Shown here piece by piece: positions 27,823 through 39,148 of a stretch of 64,000 nucleotides of DNA. Origin of the DNA: Mesorhizobium sp. J428 (GTDB lineage: Bacteria; Pseudomonadota; Alphaproteobacteria; Rhizobiales; Rhizobiaceae); the NCBI RefSeq assembly GCF_024699925.1, contig NZ_JAJOMX010000001.1, positions 3,200,001 to 3,264,000 of the forward strand, read 5' to 3'. The stretch's first letter is position 1. Each line of letters starts with the position of its first letter. The notes beneath the pieces are model-generated. The model was given only the letters and a program-made list of their open reading frames with translations. It was not told the DNA's origin and made no database searches. The position numbers were made by a program, and so were the translations under genes.

Positions 27823-28842
27823 ATGCTGTTTACCCGAAGATCCGTGCTTTTCTCGGCCGTTCTCGCTGGCTCGGTCCAGTTCGGGGGTATGGGTTTCGCC
27901 TTCGCCCAGGACACGCTGAACAACGTTTCCTACGATCCGACGCGTGAGCTCTATCGCGAATATTCCGAGCACTTCGCCAAGGTCTGGAAGGAAAAGACCG
28001 GCCGAACGGTCCAGGTCTCCAACAGCCACGGCGGCTCCGGCGCGCAGGTCCGCGCGGTGGTCGAGGGTCTGCCGGCCGACGTCGTGACCTTCCCGCTCGA
28101 AGGCGACATCCTCGGCATCGAGAAGGCTGGCCTCATCGAGCCGGGCTGGCAGAGCGAGTTCCCCGCCGAATCCTCGCCCTACACCTCGACGATCGTTTTC
28201 CTGGTCCGCGCCGGCAACCCGAAGGGCATCAAGGACTGGAACGACCTGGTCAAGCCGGGCGTGCAGGTCATCACGCCGAACCCGAAGACTTCGGGTGGCG
28301 CACGCTGGAACTATCTCGCGGCCTGGGCCTACGAGCTCGAACAGACGGGCGGCGACCAGCAGAAGGCGCAGGACTTCGTCGCAGCGATCTACAAGAACGT
28401 GCCCGTGCTCGACACCGGCGCCCGCGGCTCGACCAACACCTTCGTCCAGAACAAGGTCGGCGACGTGCTGATCGCCTGGGAGAATGAGGCGCTGCTGTCG
28501 CTCAAGGAGTTCGGCGCGGGCGAATACGAGATCGTCGTGCCGTCGGTCTCGATCCTCGCCGAGGTGAAGGTGGCGATCGTCGACAAGAATGTCGACGCCA
28601 ATGGCACCCGCGAGATCGCCAAGGCCTTCCTCGACGAGCTCTACAGCCCCGAGTCGCAGAAAATCTTCGCCAGGAATTTCTATCGCCCGCTCCATCCGGA
28701 AAATGTCGACCCCGCCGACCTGAAGGCCTTTCCGGAGGTGAAGCTGGTGAAGATCGGCGATGTGTTCGGGGGGTGGGCCAAGGCTCAGCCTGAGCACTTC
28801 GGCGATGGCGGAATTTTCGATAAGATCTATTCCAAAGACTGA
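27823..28842 (+). CDS. Sulfate/thiosulfate ABC substrate-binding protein
   Basis: 339 aa from ATG at 27823, chosen because GGAGG lies 5 nt upstream; in-frame starts at 27808 and 27811 fall on or before that site. Signal peptide MLFTRRSVLFSAVLAGSVQF, cleaved near AFAQ. Sbp/CysP signatures are NVSYDPTRELY, the sulfate-binding SHGGSGAQ, and later NPKTSGGARWNYLAAW. First gene of the cys transport operon; a strong hairpin separates it from the permease genes. Confidence 0.95.
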   Translation: MLFTRRSVLFSAVLAGSVQFGGMGFAFAQDTLNNVSYDPTRELYREYSEHFAKVWKEKTGRTVQVSNSHGGSGAQVRAVVEGLPADVVTFPLEGDILGIEKAGLIEPGWQSEFPAESSPYTSTIVFLVRAGNPKGIKDWNDLVKPGVQVITPNPKTSGGARWNYLAAWAYELEQTGGDQQKAQDFVAAIYKNVPVLDTGARGSTNTFVQNKVGDVLIAWENEALLSLKEFGAGEYEIVVPSVSILAEVKVAIVDKNVDANGTREIAKAFLDELYSPESQKIFARNFYRPLHPENVDPADLKAFPEVKLVKIGDVFGGWAKAQPEHFGDGGIFDKIYSKD

Positions 28843-28865
28843 TCTACAGTCATCGCATCAATATC

Positions 28866-28898
28866 GCAGGGTGTGAGGGATCGTCCCTCACACCCTGC
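28866..28898. terminator. 15-bp perfect hairpin between the sulfate-binding protein gene and cysT
   Basis: GCAGGGTGTGAGGGA (28866-28880) pairs perfectly with TCCCTCACACCCTGC (28884-28898) around TCG. There is no strong T tract, so it is more likely a 3'-end stabiliser or partial terminator that keeps the binding protein in excess over the permeases, as known for other ABC operons. Confidence 0.7.
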
Positions 28899-28925
28899 AA
28901 GTTTGTAACGGATCAAGGCGGGCCA

Positions 28926-29763
28926 ATGGCGCACTTACGTTTTCGGGAGCCGAGTATCATCCCCGGCTTCCGCCTGACTTTTTCGTTCACCATTCTCTAT
29001 CTGCTGCTGATCGTTCTCATTCCGATCGTTGGACTCTACGTCAAGGCATTCGAGCTCGACTGGCCCGCCTTCCAGCGCATCATCACCGGCCCGCGCTTCC
29101 TGGCGGCCATGAAGCTGAGCTTCGGCGCCTCGCTGCTCGCGGCCCTGTTCAACGTCGTCATCGGCGTGATGGTGGCCTGGGTTCTGGTAAGGCAAGTTCT
29201 TCGGCCGGCGCGTCCTTGACGCCGTCATCGATCTTCCCTTCGCGCTTCCGACCGCGGTGGCCGGCATCGCGCTCACCGCGCTCTACGTGCCGCAGGGCTG
29301 GGTCGGCCGCTTGTTCGCGCCCTACGACATCTCGATCGCCTACACGCCAGTGGGCATCTGGATCGCGCTGGTCTTCATCGGCCTGCCCTTCGTCGTGCGC
29401 ACGGTGCAGCCGGTGCTGGAGGATCTGAGCCGCGAGGTCGAGGAGGCTGCCGCAACGCTGGGGGCGCCGAGGCGGACCACAATCCTGCGCGTCGTGCTGC
29501 CGCCGTTGATCCCGGCGATCCTGACCGGCTTTGCCCTGGCATTCGCGCGCGCGGTGGGCGAATACGGTTCGGTGATCTTCATCGCCGGCAACATTCCGCG
29601 GCAAACCGAGATCCTGCCGCTGCTCATCGTCTTCCGGCTGGAGGAGCGCGAATATTCGGCCGCCGCCGCAATTGCCGCGGTGATGCTGAGCGTGTCGTTC
29701 GTGATCCTCCTGCTGATCAACTTCCTTCAAGCCTGGAGCTACCGGAGGTTCGGCAATGGCTGA
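28926..29763 (+). CDS. cysT: Sulfate ABC transporter permease CysT, frameshifted
   Basis: About 279 aa after repair. The first 88 codons encode the N-terminal helices ([20 protein letters not shown]). The frame breaks at about 29193, just after WVLVR; the next frame continues [20 protein letters not shown], the most conserved CysT segment. Expected VRY-KFFG suggests two bases are missing or one is extra. The EAA loop is [18 protein letters not shown]. It forms the sulfate channel with CysW, whose ATG overlaps its end by 8 nt. Confidence 0.9.
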
Positions 29764-30664
29764 CGTGACAGTCGCGACGTCGCACGCCCCCGCGCGGTCC
29801 GGCCGGCAAGGGCACTCGCCGGTGACCGAGGCGCCTTGGGTCAGGTACCTGCTGATCGCCGCGGCGATCGTGGTTCTCGGCTTCTTTCTTGTCCTGCCCC
29901 TCCTCACCGTCTTCATCCAGGCGCTCAGCCTCGGCTTCGGCACGGCGCTCGCGACCTTCGGCGACCAGGATGCGATTAATGCGATCCTGTTGACCCTGCT
30001 GGTGGCCGCGGTCGCAGTGCCGATGAATGTCGTGTTTGGCATCGCCGCTGCCTGGGCAATCGCGAAATACCGCTTCCGCGGCCGGGCGCTGCTCATCTCG
30101 CTGATCGACCTGCCGTTCTCGGTCTCGCCGGTCGTCGCGGGACTGGTCTACGTGCTCATGCTCGGGCCGTTCACACCCATCGGCGCGTGGTTCCTGCAGA
30201 ATTACGACCTGCGCATCATCTTCGCAGTGCCCGGCGTGGTGCTCGCCACCATCTTCGTCACCTTCCCGTTCGTTGCGCGCGAGCTGATTCCGCTGATGCA
30301 GGACCAAGGGACAGGCGACGAGGAGGCAGCGCTGTCGCTGGGCGCCTCCGGCTGGCAGACCTTCTGGCGCGTCACGCTGCCCAACGTGAAATGGGCGCTG
30401 CTCTATGGCGTGCTGCTGTGCAATGCGCGCGCCATGGGCGAATTCGGCGCCGTCGCGGTCATCTCAGGCAAGCTGAGGGGCGAGACCGTGACCATGCCGC
30501 TGCAGATCGAACTTTACTATCAGGAATTCAGGTCTTTGGCGCAGGTGTCCGCCTTCAGCCTGGCCGCCGTGCTGGCGAGCCTTGCGCTGGTGACGCTGGT
30601 CGTCAAATCGTGGCTGGAATGGCGCTATGGCGACCAGCTTGCGGCAACCGGAAGAGGGCATTGA
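29756..30664 (+). CDS. cysW: Sulfate ABC transporter permease CysW
   Basis: 302 aa, six helices after a 25-residue polar N-terminus. CysW-type blocks are [36 protein letters not shown], the EAA loop [20 protein letters not shown] and [11 protein letters not shown]. The ATPase gene cysA starts 4 nt after its stop. Confidence 0.96.
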   Translation: MADVTVATSHAPARSGRQGHSPVTEAPWVRYLLIAAAIVVLGFFLVLPLLTVFIQALSLGFGTALATFGDQDAINAILLTLLVAAVAVPMNVVFGIAAAWAIAKYRFRGRALLISLIDLPFSVSPVVAGLVYVLMLGPFTPIGAWFLQNYDLRIIFAVPGVVLATIFVTFPFVARELIPLMQDQGTGDEEAALSLGASGWQTFWRVTLPNVKWALLYGVLLCNARAMGEFGAVAVISGKLRGETVTMPLQIELYYQEFRSLAQVSAFSLAAVLASLALVTLVVKSWLEWRYGDQLAATGRGH

Positions 30665-30668
30665 GGCA

Positions 30669-31709
30669 ATGGAACTCAGCATCAGGAACGTCCGCAAGGA
30701 GTTCGACCGCTTCCCGGCGCTGCACGACGTGTCCCTCGACATCCGCTCCGGCGAGCTGATCGCGCTGCTCGGACCGTCCGGTTCGGGCAAGACGACGTTG
30801 CTCAGGCTGATCGCCGGGCTCGACTTCCCGACCGAGGGCAACATCCTCTTCGGCGACGAGGACGCCTCGTTCAAGTCGGTGCAGGAGCGCAATGTCGGCT
30901 TCGTGTTCCAGCACTACGCGCTGTTCCGGCACATGACGGTGGCCGACAACATCGGCTTCGGCCTGCAGGTAAGGCCGGGTGCGACACGTCCCGCCACGTC
31001 GGAAATCCGCCGCCGCGCGAGCGAGCTGCTCGACCTCGTGCAACTGTCCGGTCTCGAGAAACGCTATCCGAGCCAGCTTTCCGGCGGCCAGCGCCAGCGC
31101 GTGGCGTTGGCGCGCGCGCTGGCCATCGAGCCGAAGGTGCTGCTGCTAGACGAGCCGTTCGGCGCGCTGGACGCGCAGGTGCGCCGCGAGCTGCGCCGCT
31201 GGCTGCGCGAGATCCACGACGCGACCGGCCACACCACCGTCTTCGTCACGCACGACCAGGAGGAGGCGCTGGAACTTGCCGACCGGGTGGTGGTGATGAG
31301 CCAGGGCAAGATCGAGCAGGTCGGTTCGGCCGACGATGTCTACGACCGGCCGAACTCGCCCTTCGTCTACGGCTTCATCGGCGATTCCAGCGCGCTCCCG
31401 GTGCGTATCGAGGCCGGCGAAGTGTGGCTGGACGACCGAACGGTGGGACTGACGGCGAAGGATGTGCCAGACGGCGAGGCGACGCTCTATTTCCGCCCGC
31501 ATGACATCGACCTTCTGGACGGCTGCGGCGGCTGCATCGCCGGCACGCTGGCCGCCAGCCGCCGCGTCGCGGGAACGCGGCGCGTCGAGCTGGAGGTCGG
31601 CGGCCGCGCCGAGCGGGTCGAGATCGAGATCCCGCTCGACCACCCCGCCGCCTCGAAGAGCCGGATCGCCTTCCGCCCGCGCAAATGGGCGGTCTATCCG
31701 AAGCGGTGA
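30669..31709 (+). CDS. cysA: Sulfate/thiosulfate ABC transporter ATP-binding protein
   Basis: 346 aa from ATG at 30669, 4 nt after the cysW stop. Walker [11 protein letters not shown], signature [13 protein letters not shown], Walker [14 protein letters not shown]-loop [11 protein letters not shown]. The C-terminal TOBE-like domain ([12 protein letters not shown] onward) is usual for CysA. Last gene of the sulfate operon. It converges on the zinc-binding-protein gene with a 28-bp gap. Confidence 0.96.
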   Translation: MELSIRNVRKEFDRFPALHDVSLDIRSGELIALLGPSGSGKTTLLRLIAGLDFPTEGNILFGDEDASFKSVQERNVGFVFQHYALFRHMTVADNIGFGLQVRPGATRPATSEIRRRASELLDLVQLSGLEKRYPSQLSGGQRQRVALARALAIEPKVLLLDEPFGALDAQVRRELRRWLREIHDATGHTTVFVTHDQEEALELADRVVVMSQGKIEQVGSADDVYDRPNSPFVYGFIGDSSALPVRIEAGEVWLDDRTVGLTAKDVPDGEATLYFRPHDIDLLDGCGGCIAGTLAASRRVAGTRRVELEVGGRAERVEIEIPLDHPAASKSRIAFRPRKWAVYPKR

Positions 31710-31737
31710 CGGACAGCGCTCAGCTCAGTGCGCGCGC

Positions 31738-32733
31738 TCAGCTTCCCGTGACGGCGCCGGCAATGGTGCGGATGTTGTAGCGCATCATGTCGACATAGGT
31801 CGCCGCTGGCCCGTCCGGCGGCGACAGCGCGTCGGAATAGAGCGCGCCGCCCACCTTCAGGCCGGTTTCCTTGGCGATCTGCTCGATCAGGCGCGGATTG
31901 GTGATGTTCTCTACAAACACCGCCGCGGCCTTGTCGTCCTTCACCTGGTCGATCAGCTTCGCCACGTCGGCCGCGGAGGCCTCGGCCTCGGTCGAGACAC
32001 CCTCCGGCGCGAGGAAGGTGATGCCGTATTCCTTGGCGAAATAGCCGAAGGCATCGTGCGAGGTGATGATCGCGCGCTTCTCGGCCGGGATCGCGGCCAC
32101 GTCGGCCCGCAGCTCGGCGTCGAGCGCCTTGAGCGTCTCGGTGTAGGCGGCGGCGTTCGCATTGTAGCTGTCGCAGCCGGCGGCGTCCGCAGCGCAGAAG
32201 GCGTCGGCGATGTTAGCGACGTAGATCATCGCATTGGGGATCGACTGGAAGGCGTGCGGGTCGAAGGCGCCGTGGTCATGGGCCTCATGCCCGGCCTCCG
32301 CATGTTCCTCGCCTTCGTGCGCGTGCTCGCCCTCGGCATGCTTGTCATCGTCATGCCCCGCCTCTTCGTGGCCGTGCTCATCCTCCGCGGTGGGGATAGG
32401 CGTTACGCCCTTGGTGAGCTCGACGATGGGAGCCTTGGTGCCGCTGGCCTCGACGACGCGGTTGATGAAGCCCTCGAACTTGAGGCCGTTGGCGAGCACG
32501 ACTTGCGCATCGCCGATGCGGGCGGCGTCCTGCGGCTTCGGTTCATAGACATGCGCGTCGCCGTTGGGTCCGACGAGGACTGAAAGGTCGATCCGGTCGC
32601 CGCCGACCTGCTTGGCCATGTCGCCGATGATCGAGAAGGTCGCGACGACCTTCAGCGGCTCCGCCTGTGCACCTGCGGGAAGGGTGGTCAGCGCGGTCGC
32701 AGCCAGAAGGATCGAAGCGAGGGATGTTCTCAT
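31738..32733 (-). CDS. aztC: Zinc ABC transporter substrate-binding protein (AztC/ZnuA type)
   Basis: 331 aa with signal peptide (MRTSLASILLAATALTTLPA). Cluster A-I binding-protein fold: VVATFSIIGDMAKQVGGDRI, metal-ligand His in GDAHVYEPKP, a His/Glu/Asp-rich loop of about 40 residues (roughly 115-155), then TSHDAFGYFAKEYGI. The long His loop points to zinc rather than manganese. It ends in the convergent region with cysA. Whether it is strictly AztC or ZnuA is a family-level judgement. Confidence 0.85.
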   Translation of the reverse strand: MRTSLASILLAATALTTLPAGAQAEPLKVVATFSIIGDMAKQVGGDRIDLSVLVGPNGDAHVYEPKPQDAARIGDAQVVLANGLKFEGFINRVVEASGTKAPIVELTKGVTPIPTAEDEHGHEEAGHDDDKHAEGEHAHEGEEHAEAGHEAHDHGAFDPHAFQSIPNAMIYVANIADAFCAADAAGCDSYNANAAAYTETLKALDAELRADVAAIPAEKRAIITSHDAFGYFAKEYGITFLAPEGVSTEAEASAADVAKLIDQVKDDKAAAVFVENITNPRLIEQIAKETGLKVGGALYSDALSPPDGPAATYVDMMRYNIRTIAGAVTGS

Positions 32734-32744
32734 GGTCGGGTCTC

Positions 32745-33619
32745 CTATGCAGTGCGGTGACGGTGGGCGCGCACGCGCCCCTGAAGACGCCGCGCGGGGC
32801 GGCGAGGATCGACGCAGCGTAGATCACGCCGGCCGACAGGATGATCGCCGGGCCGGACGGCAGTTCGGCGTGGTAGGAAAGGAGCAGTCCGGCGATCGAC
32901 GAAGCGATGCCGATCAGGATCGACGCTGCCACCATCGGGCCGATGCGCGTGGTCCAGAAGCGGGCGGCGGCGGCCGGCAGCATCATCAGGCCGACCGCGA
33001 GCAGCGTGCCGAGCGCCTGGAAGCCACCGACGAGGTTGAGCACGACCAACGCCAGGAAGATGAAGTGCGTCGGCGTGCCGAGCCGGCTGACGGAGCGCAG
33101 GAAGAGCGGGTCGAGGCACTCCGCCACCAGGGCGCGCCAGAACACCGTCACCGTCACCGCGGTGACGAGGCAGACCGAGGCGATCAGCCACAGCGCGTCG
33201 TCGGTCAGCGCCAGCACCGTGCCGAACAGCACGTGCATCAGGTCGACCGAGGAGCCGCGCATCGAGACGAGCAGCACGCCGACGGCGAGCGAGATCAGGT
33301 AGAACGCGGCCATCGAGGCGTCCTCGCGCTGCACGGTGAGCCGCGACACCGCGCCCGCGCCCAGCGCCACGACCATGCCGGCGATCAGGCCGCCGATCGT
33401 CATCGGCACGATCTCCAGCCCGTAGAGCAGGAAGCCGATCGCCGCGCCCGGCAGGATTGCATGCGCCATGGCGTCGCCCGTCAGGCTCATGCGCCGCAGC
33501 ATCAGGAACACGCCCACCGGGCAGGACGACAGCGACAGGAGCACCGAGCCGAGAAGGGCGCGCTGCATGAAGACGTAGTCGGCGAAAGGGCCGACCAGGA
33601 AGTCGTAGGCCGCGCTCAT
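32745..33619 (-). CDS. aztB: Zinc ABC transporter permease, C-terminal frameshift
   Basis: About 291 aa. ABC-3 family with some eight helices; LSSCPVGVFLMLRRMSLTGDAMAHAILPG and LGTLLAVGLMMLPAAAARF are typical. As read, the frame runs on past GVFRG into the next gene, to 32543. Adding one G in the four-C/G run at 32778-32781 gives a short basic end (RVRAHRHRTA) and a stop at 32745, 11 nt before the binding-protein ATG with its GGAG. I take that as the true end. The ATG overlaps the ATPase stop (ATGA). Confidence 0.85.
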
Positions 33620-34422
33620 GCCGCCCTCGGGCCGTGATGGTGGTCGTGACCGTGGTGCGAATGGTCGTGGCCGTCGTGGGCATGGTTGTGCTCCGGCTCG
33701 CACCACGGCGCATCCTCGCTCCAGGCTTCGGTGAAGCGGCGCGCCTTGAGCAGGTTTTCTGGCTTCAGCACCTCCGCCGTTGCACCCCAGGCGACCGGCT
33801 GGCGGGCGAGAAGCAGGGTCTGCGGGAAATGCTCGCGCACCAGATCCATGTCGTGGCTCACCACGATGATCGTGCGCTTCTCGCCGTGCCAGCGTCCGAT
33901 GAGCGCGACGAGGTCGGCGACCGTGCGCGCATCGATGGCGTTGAACGGCTCGTCGAGCAGGATGAGGTCGGCGTCCTGCACGAGGACTCGGGCAAAAAGG
34001 GTGCGCTGAAGCTGACCGCCGGACAGGGTGTCGATCGGCCGTGCCTCGAAGCCTTCGAGCCCGACCGCCGAGAGCGCCCGGGCCACCGCCGCACGGTCCT
34101 CGCCGGTGATACGTCCGAGCAGGCCGCGCTTTGGCCAAAGGCCGAGCGAGACGAGGTCGACGACGCGGGCGGGAAAGCCGCGATCGATCTCCGACTGCTG
34201 CGGCAGGTAGGCGATGCGCAGCGACGGATCGCGCACGCACTCGCCGGACATCGGGCGCAGCATGCCGACGATCCCCTTCAGCAGCGTCGACTTGCCGGAA
34301 CCATTCGCGCCCACGACTGCCGTCAGCGTGCCGCGCGCGATCGTGCCGCTCAGGTGATGCACTGCCGGATGGCTGTCGTAGCCGAGCGTCAGGTCGCGAA
34401 AGGTGAGGCAGGGCTGGGTCAT
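33616..34422 (-). CDS. aztA: Zinc ABC transporter ATP-binding protein
   Basis: 268 aa. Walker A VVGANGSGKSTLLKG, signature LSGGQLQRTLFAR, Walker B LILLDEPFNAID. The His-rich C-terminal tail (HNHAHDGHDHSHHGHDHHHG) is a probable metal buffer. First gene of the zinc importer operon (ATPase-permease-binding protein). A Zur-like palindrome lies 44 bp before the start. Confidence 0.87.
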   Translation of the reverse strand: MTQPCLTFRDLTLGYDSHPAVHHLSGTIARGTLTAVVGANGSGKSTLLKGIVGMLRPMSGECVRDPSLRIAYLPQQSEIDRGFPARVVDLVSLGLWPKRGLLGRITGEDRAAVARALSAVGLEGFEARPIDTLSGGQLQRTLFARVLVQDADLILLDEPFNAIDARTVADLVALIGRWHGEKRTIIVVSHDMDLVREHFPQTLLLARQPVAWGATAEVLKPENLLKARRFTEAWSEDAPWCEPEHNHAHDGHDHSHHGHDHHHGPRAA

Positions 34423-34465
34423 CGTCTCTCCGCTTGCGGCATGCGCCGCGAGAGGCGATCTACCT

Positions 34466-34482
34466 ATGTTATGTTATTACAT
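34466..34482. promoter_or_regulatory. Candidate Zur box upstream of the zinc importer
   Basis: ATGTTATGTTATTACAT is an imperfect dyad (12 of 17 positions symmetric) in an AT-rich patch of an otherwise GC-rich gap, 44 bp before the ATPase start. It resembles alphaproteobacterial Zur sites of the TGTTAT...ATAACA type. Zinc-dependent repression is inferred. Confidence 0.55.
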
Positions 34483-34620
34483 TCGTCAATCGCAAAAGGT
34501 CGCTCCGGCATCACCCGACGGAGGGCGCAGCGCCGGAAACCGCAGCGTGATTGACGCACGTCAAAGACCGGTCGCCTAAAGAATGTCACTCGACGCCATA
34601 CTCTTCGTAGCGAGGCAAGC

Positions 34621-35922
34621 GTGGCCAAAGTTACCCCCTCCGACGGTTCGGTCACCTTGCGGGTGGTCAAAGACGGCGCCCCGGCGCTTTCCTTGCGCGA
34701 CATCCTCGGCGATGCGGCGCCCAAGCCGTCGCGCTTCGGGAAAGGGGCATGGCGCTGGCTGCTGATCGGCGCGGCCCTTGTCGCCGCCGGCTATTTCGCC
34801 TGGGCCTATTTCGCGCAGGGCAGCGGCTACGTCTACACCACGCAGAAGGTCGGCAAGGGCGATCTCACCGTGGTCGTCACGGCGACCGGCACCGTGCAGC
34901 CGATCACCCAGGTCGACGTGTCGAGCGCCATATCCGGCATCGTCCGCAAGGTGAACGTCGACTACAACAGCGTCGTCTATCGCGGCGACGTTCTGGCCGA
35001 ACTCGATGCCGATACCCTCCAGGCTGGCGTCGCCAGCGCGCGCGCCCATCTGGTCGTCGCCAACGCCAATGTCGCCAAGGCCAAGGCGACGGCCGACGCG
35101 TCGATTGCCACCTACGAGCGTCAGTCGGCGCTGTTCAACCGGGGCGTCATGTCGGCGCAGACGCTGGAGGACACGCGTCTGACCATGGATGCCGCCGCCG
35201 CAGCGCTCAAGGCCGCGGAGGCGGAGGTGCTCGTCGCCGATGCCGATCTGAAACTGGCCGAGACGAATCTCTCCAAGACGCTGATCACCTCGCCGATCGA
35301 CGGCGTGGTGCTGACGCGCGACGTCAACGAAGGCTCGACGATCGCCGCCTCGCTGTCCGCGCCGGTGCTGTTTTCCATCGCCGACGACCTGAAGCGCATG
35401 GAGGTCCAGGTCGACGTCGACGAGGCCGACATCGGCGACGTCGCCGTCGGCCAGTCGGGCACCTTCACGGTGGATGCCTATCCCGACCGGGCGTTTCCGG
35501 CCGAAATCACCAAGATCCGCTTCGTCTCCGAGACGATCAACAATGTGGTGACCTACAAGGCCCTGCTCTCGGTGGACAACACCGAACTGCTCCTGCGGCC
35601 CGGCATGACCGCTACGGCGGACATCGTGGTCAACACGGTCCGCGCGGCCCTGCTCGTGCCGAATGCGGCATTGCGCTATACGCCGCCGCTGGAGGAAAGC
35701 TCCGGCGGTGGGCTCTTCAGCATGTTCAGGCCGCCGAACATGGGCGCGGTGACGACGCCGGACCTGCCGGGCGGTTCGCGCACGCTGTGGGTGATGCGCG
35801 ACAAGGCGCCGGTCGAGGTGACCGTGGTGACCGGGGCCACCGACGGCCAGAATACGGAGGTGAAGTCCGGCGACCTCGCGGAGGGCGACGCCGTCATTCT
35901 CGACGCCGTCGCGGCCAATTGA
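34621..35922 (+). CDS. MacA/HlyD-type periplasmic adaptor subunit
   Basis: 433 aa from GTG at 34621. A cytoplasmic stub of about 45 residues precedes one membrane helix (about 46-66). The lipoyl half-motif TVVVTATGTVQPITQVDVSS follows, then an alpha-hairpin coiled coil (about 130-215), ITSPIDGVVLTRDVNEGSTI and a beta-barrel domain. MacA-like proteins link an inner-membrane MacB ATPase to an outer-membrane TolC channel. The unusually long N-terminal stub is a minor oddity. The MacB-type genes follow directly. Confidence 0.9.
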   Translation: MAKVTPSDGSVTLRVVKDGAPALSLRDILGDAAPKPSRFGKGAWRWLLIGAALVAAGYFAWAYFAQGSGYVYTTQKVGKGDLTVVVTATGTVQPITQVDVSSAISGIVRKVNVDYNSVVYRGDVLAELDADTLQAGVASARAHLVVANANVAKAKATADASIATYERQSALFNRGVMSAQTLEDTRLTMDAAAAALKAAEAEVLVADADLKLAETNLSKTLITSPIDGVVLTRDVNEGSTIAASLSAPVLFSIADDLKRMEVQVDVDEADIGDVAVGQSGTFTVDAYPDRAFPAEITKIRFVSETINNVVTYKALLSVDNTELLLRPGMTATADIVVNTVRAALLVPNAALRYTPPLEESSGGGLFSMFRPPNMGAVTTPDLPGGSRTLWVMRDKAPVEVTVVTGATDGQNTEVKSGDLAEGDAVILDAVAAN

Positions 35923-35923
35923 G

Positions 35924-36632
<709 letters not shown>

Positions 36633-36643
<11 letters not shown>

Positions 36644-37835
36644 GACGCTGAAACTTGCCGCCCAGGCGATCCTGCGCAATCCGATGCGCTCGTTCCTGAC
36701 GATCCTCGGCATCGTCATCGGCGTCGCGGCGGTCATCGCGATGGTGACAATCGGCAACGGTGCGACCGCCCGGGTGACCGAGGAACTGGGCAAGCTCGGC
36801 AGCAACATGCTGTTCGTGCGGCCGGGCCAGTTCGGGCCGGGGCGCGCCAGCACCCAGGCGAAATCCTTCACCTCCAAGGACGTCGCCGCGATCCGCGACC
36901 AGATTTCCGGCCTGCGCGCGGTCGCACCGATGGCGCAGACGTCGGCGACCGTCATTTTCGGCGGCGAGAGCCGGCAGAGCACCGTCGCCGGCACCAATGC
37001 CGATTATCTCGTCGTCGGCGACTGGACGATTTCGGCCGGCCGCTCCTTCCTGCCGGCAGAGGAGCGCGGCACCGCCGTATGCATGATCGGCGACACCGTG
37101 CGCGGCAAGCTGTTCGGTAGTTCGCAGCCACTCGGCAGAAGCATCCGGGTCGGCAAGGTCTCGTGCGAGGTGATCGGCGTGCTCGGCGAGAAGGGGGACT
37201 CCAGCATGGGCACGGACCAGGACGATGTCGTCCTGATGCCGCTGCGGACCTTTCAGCGCCGCATCTCCGGCAACAGCGACGTCGACACGATCCTGGTCTC
37301 GGCACGCAACGGCGTCGCCACCAGCAAGGTCCAGGGCGACGTCGAGCGCCTGATGCGCGAGCGGCGCGGCATCGCCTCGGGCAAAGAGGACGATTTCTCG
37401 GTCAACGACATGGCGCAGATCGCCGCCACCATGGCCGGGACCACCAGCATCCTGACCGGCCTGCTGGGCGCCGTCGCGGCAGTCAGCCTGCTCGTCGGAG
37501 GCATCGGCATCATGAACATCATGCTGGTCTCCGTGACCGAACGTACGCGCGAGATCGGCATCAGGCTCGCCATCGGCGCGCTCGAAAGGCAGGTCCTTAC
37601 GCAGTTCCTGGTCGAAGCGACGGTGCTGGCCCTGTTCGGCGGCGTCGTCGGCATCCTGTTCGGCCTCGGCCTTGCCTTCGGCGTTGGCGTCTATCTCGGC
37701 ATTCCCTTCGTCACCAGCCCGAGCATCATTGCGCTTGCCTTCGTGTTCTCGGCGCTGATCGGCATGGGGTTCGGTTATTTCCCGGCCCGCCAGGCGGCGC
37801 GGCTCAATCCGATCGAGGCGCTCAGGCACGAATAG
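36633..37835 (+). CDS. MacB-type ABC exporter permease (FtsX domain)
   Basis: 400 aa from a GTG with AGGAG 8 nt upstream, overlapping the ATPase by 11 nt. The MacB_PCD periplasmic domain lies between helix 1 ([20 protein letters not shown]) and the FtsX helices ([53 protein letters not shown]). It exports a substrate, perhaps a peptide, antibiotic or lipid-linked compound, by mechanotransmission; the identity is unknown. No TolC gene is present here. Confidence 0.92.
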
Positions 37836-37983
37836 GAACCAACTGGTCCCGCCTCAGGATGCTGCGGGAGAGGTCGGTTGGCGATCGTCTCGGGGCGACA
37901 ACCGGTTTGCCGGTCCGAAAGGGCAAAGTGTCTTGACGCGGAGCCTTGAGCGCGCTTTGTGTCCGCTCCCGGAGGATTGTTTC

Positions 37984-39143
37984 ATGCACCACGACCCGAT
38001 CGTCATCGTCGCAGCCCGCAGGACGCCGATGGGCGGCTTCCAGGGCGTCTTGAAGGACAAGACCTCGCCGGAACTTGGCAAGGTCGCCATTTCCGCGGCG
38101 CTTGCGCAGGCGGGACTTGGTCCGGATGAGATCGACGAGGTGATCATGGGCTGTGTGCTGCCGGCCGGTCTCGGCCAGGCGCCGGCCCGCCAGGCAGCAC
38201 TCGGCGCCGGCCTGCCGCAGTCGGTGCCCGCGACGACGGTCAACAAGATGTGCGGCTCCGGGATGAAGGCTGCCATGCTCGGCTACGATTCGATCGCGGC
38301 GGGCTCCGCCGGCATCGTCGTCGCCGGCGGCATGGAGAGCATGACCAACGCGCCGTACTCTTGGAAAAGGCCCGGGCCGGCATGCGGCTCGGCCATGGCC
38401 GCGTGATGGATCACATGTTCCTCGACGGGCTGGAGGACGCCTATGACAAAGGCCGCCTGATGGGCACCTTTGCCGAGGACACCGCGCGCGAGCTGCAGTT
38501 CACCCGCGAGGCGCAGGACGAGTTCGCGCTCGCCTCGCTGGAACGCGCCCGCCGCGCCATCGCCGAGGGCCGGTTCCGCAATGAAGTCGCGCCGATCGGC
38601 GACATCGTCGACGACGAGCAGCCCGGCAAGGCCAAGCCCGAGAAGATCCCGACGCTCAAGCCCGCCTTCCGCGCCGACGGCACCGTGACGGCCGCCAACT
38701 CCTCCTCGATCTCCGATGGCGCGGCCGCCATCGTCATGATGCGGATGTCCGAGGCCGACCGCCGCGGCATCTCGCCTTTGGCGGTGGTGCGCGGCCATGC
38801 GAGCCATGCCCAGGCGCCGGCCTGGTTCTCGACCGCGCCGATCGGCGCGATGAACAAGGTGCTGGACAAGGCCGGCTGGTCAACCGGCGACGTCGACCTC
38901 TACGAGATCAACGAGGCCTTCGCCGTGGTCGCGCTGGCAGCGATGCGCGAGCTTGGCCTGCCGCACGACAAGGTCAACGTCAATGGCGGCGCCTGCGCGC
39001 TCGGCCACCCGATCGGCGCCTCCGGCGCACGCATCCTCGCCACGCTGCTGGCCGAGATGGAGGCCCGCGACGTCAAGCGCGGCGTCGCCTCGCTCTGCAT
39101 CGGCGGGGGCGAGGCCACCGCGATGGCGGTGGAGCGCATCTGA
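37984..39143 (+). CDS. Acetyl-CoA acetyltransferase (thiolase), frameshifted
   Basis: About 386 aa after repair. N-terminal part: [20 protein letters not shown] and the acylated Cys in [15 protein letters not shown]. The frame breaks near 38358, right after MTNAPY. Adding one C restores [14 protein letters not shown], which then runs on to [13 protein letters not shown], the catalytic His in [13 protein letters not shown] and the second Cys in [10 protein letters not shown]. It condenses two acetyl-CoA or cleaves acetoacetyl-CoA. Followed by a convergent hydrolase gene. Confidence 0.9.
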
Positions 39144-39148
39144 GCGCC

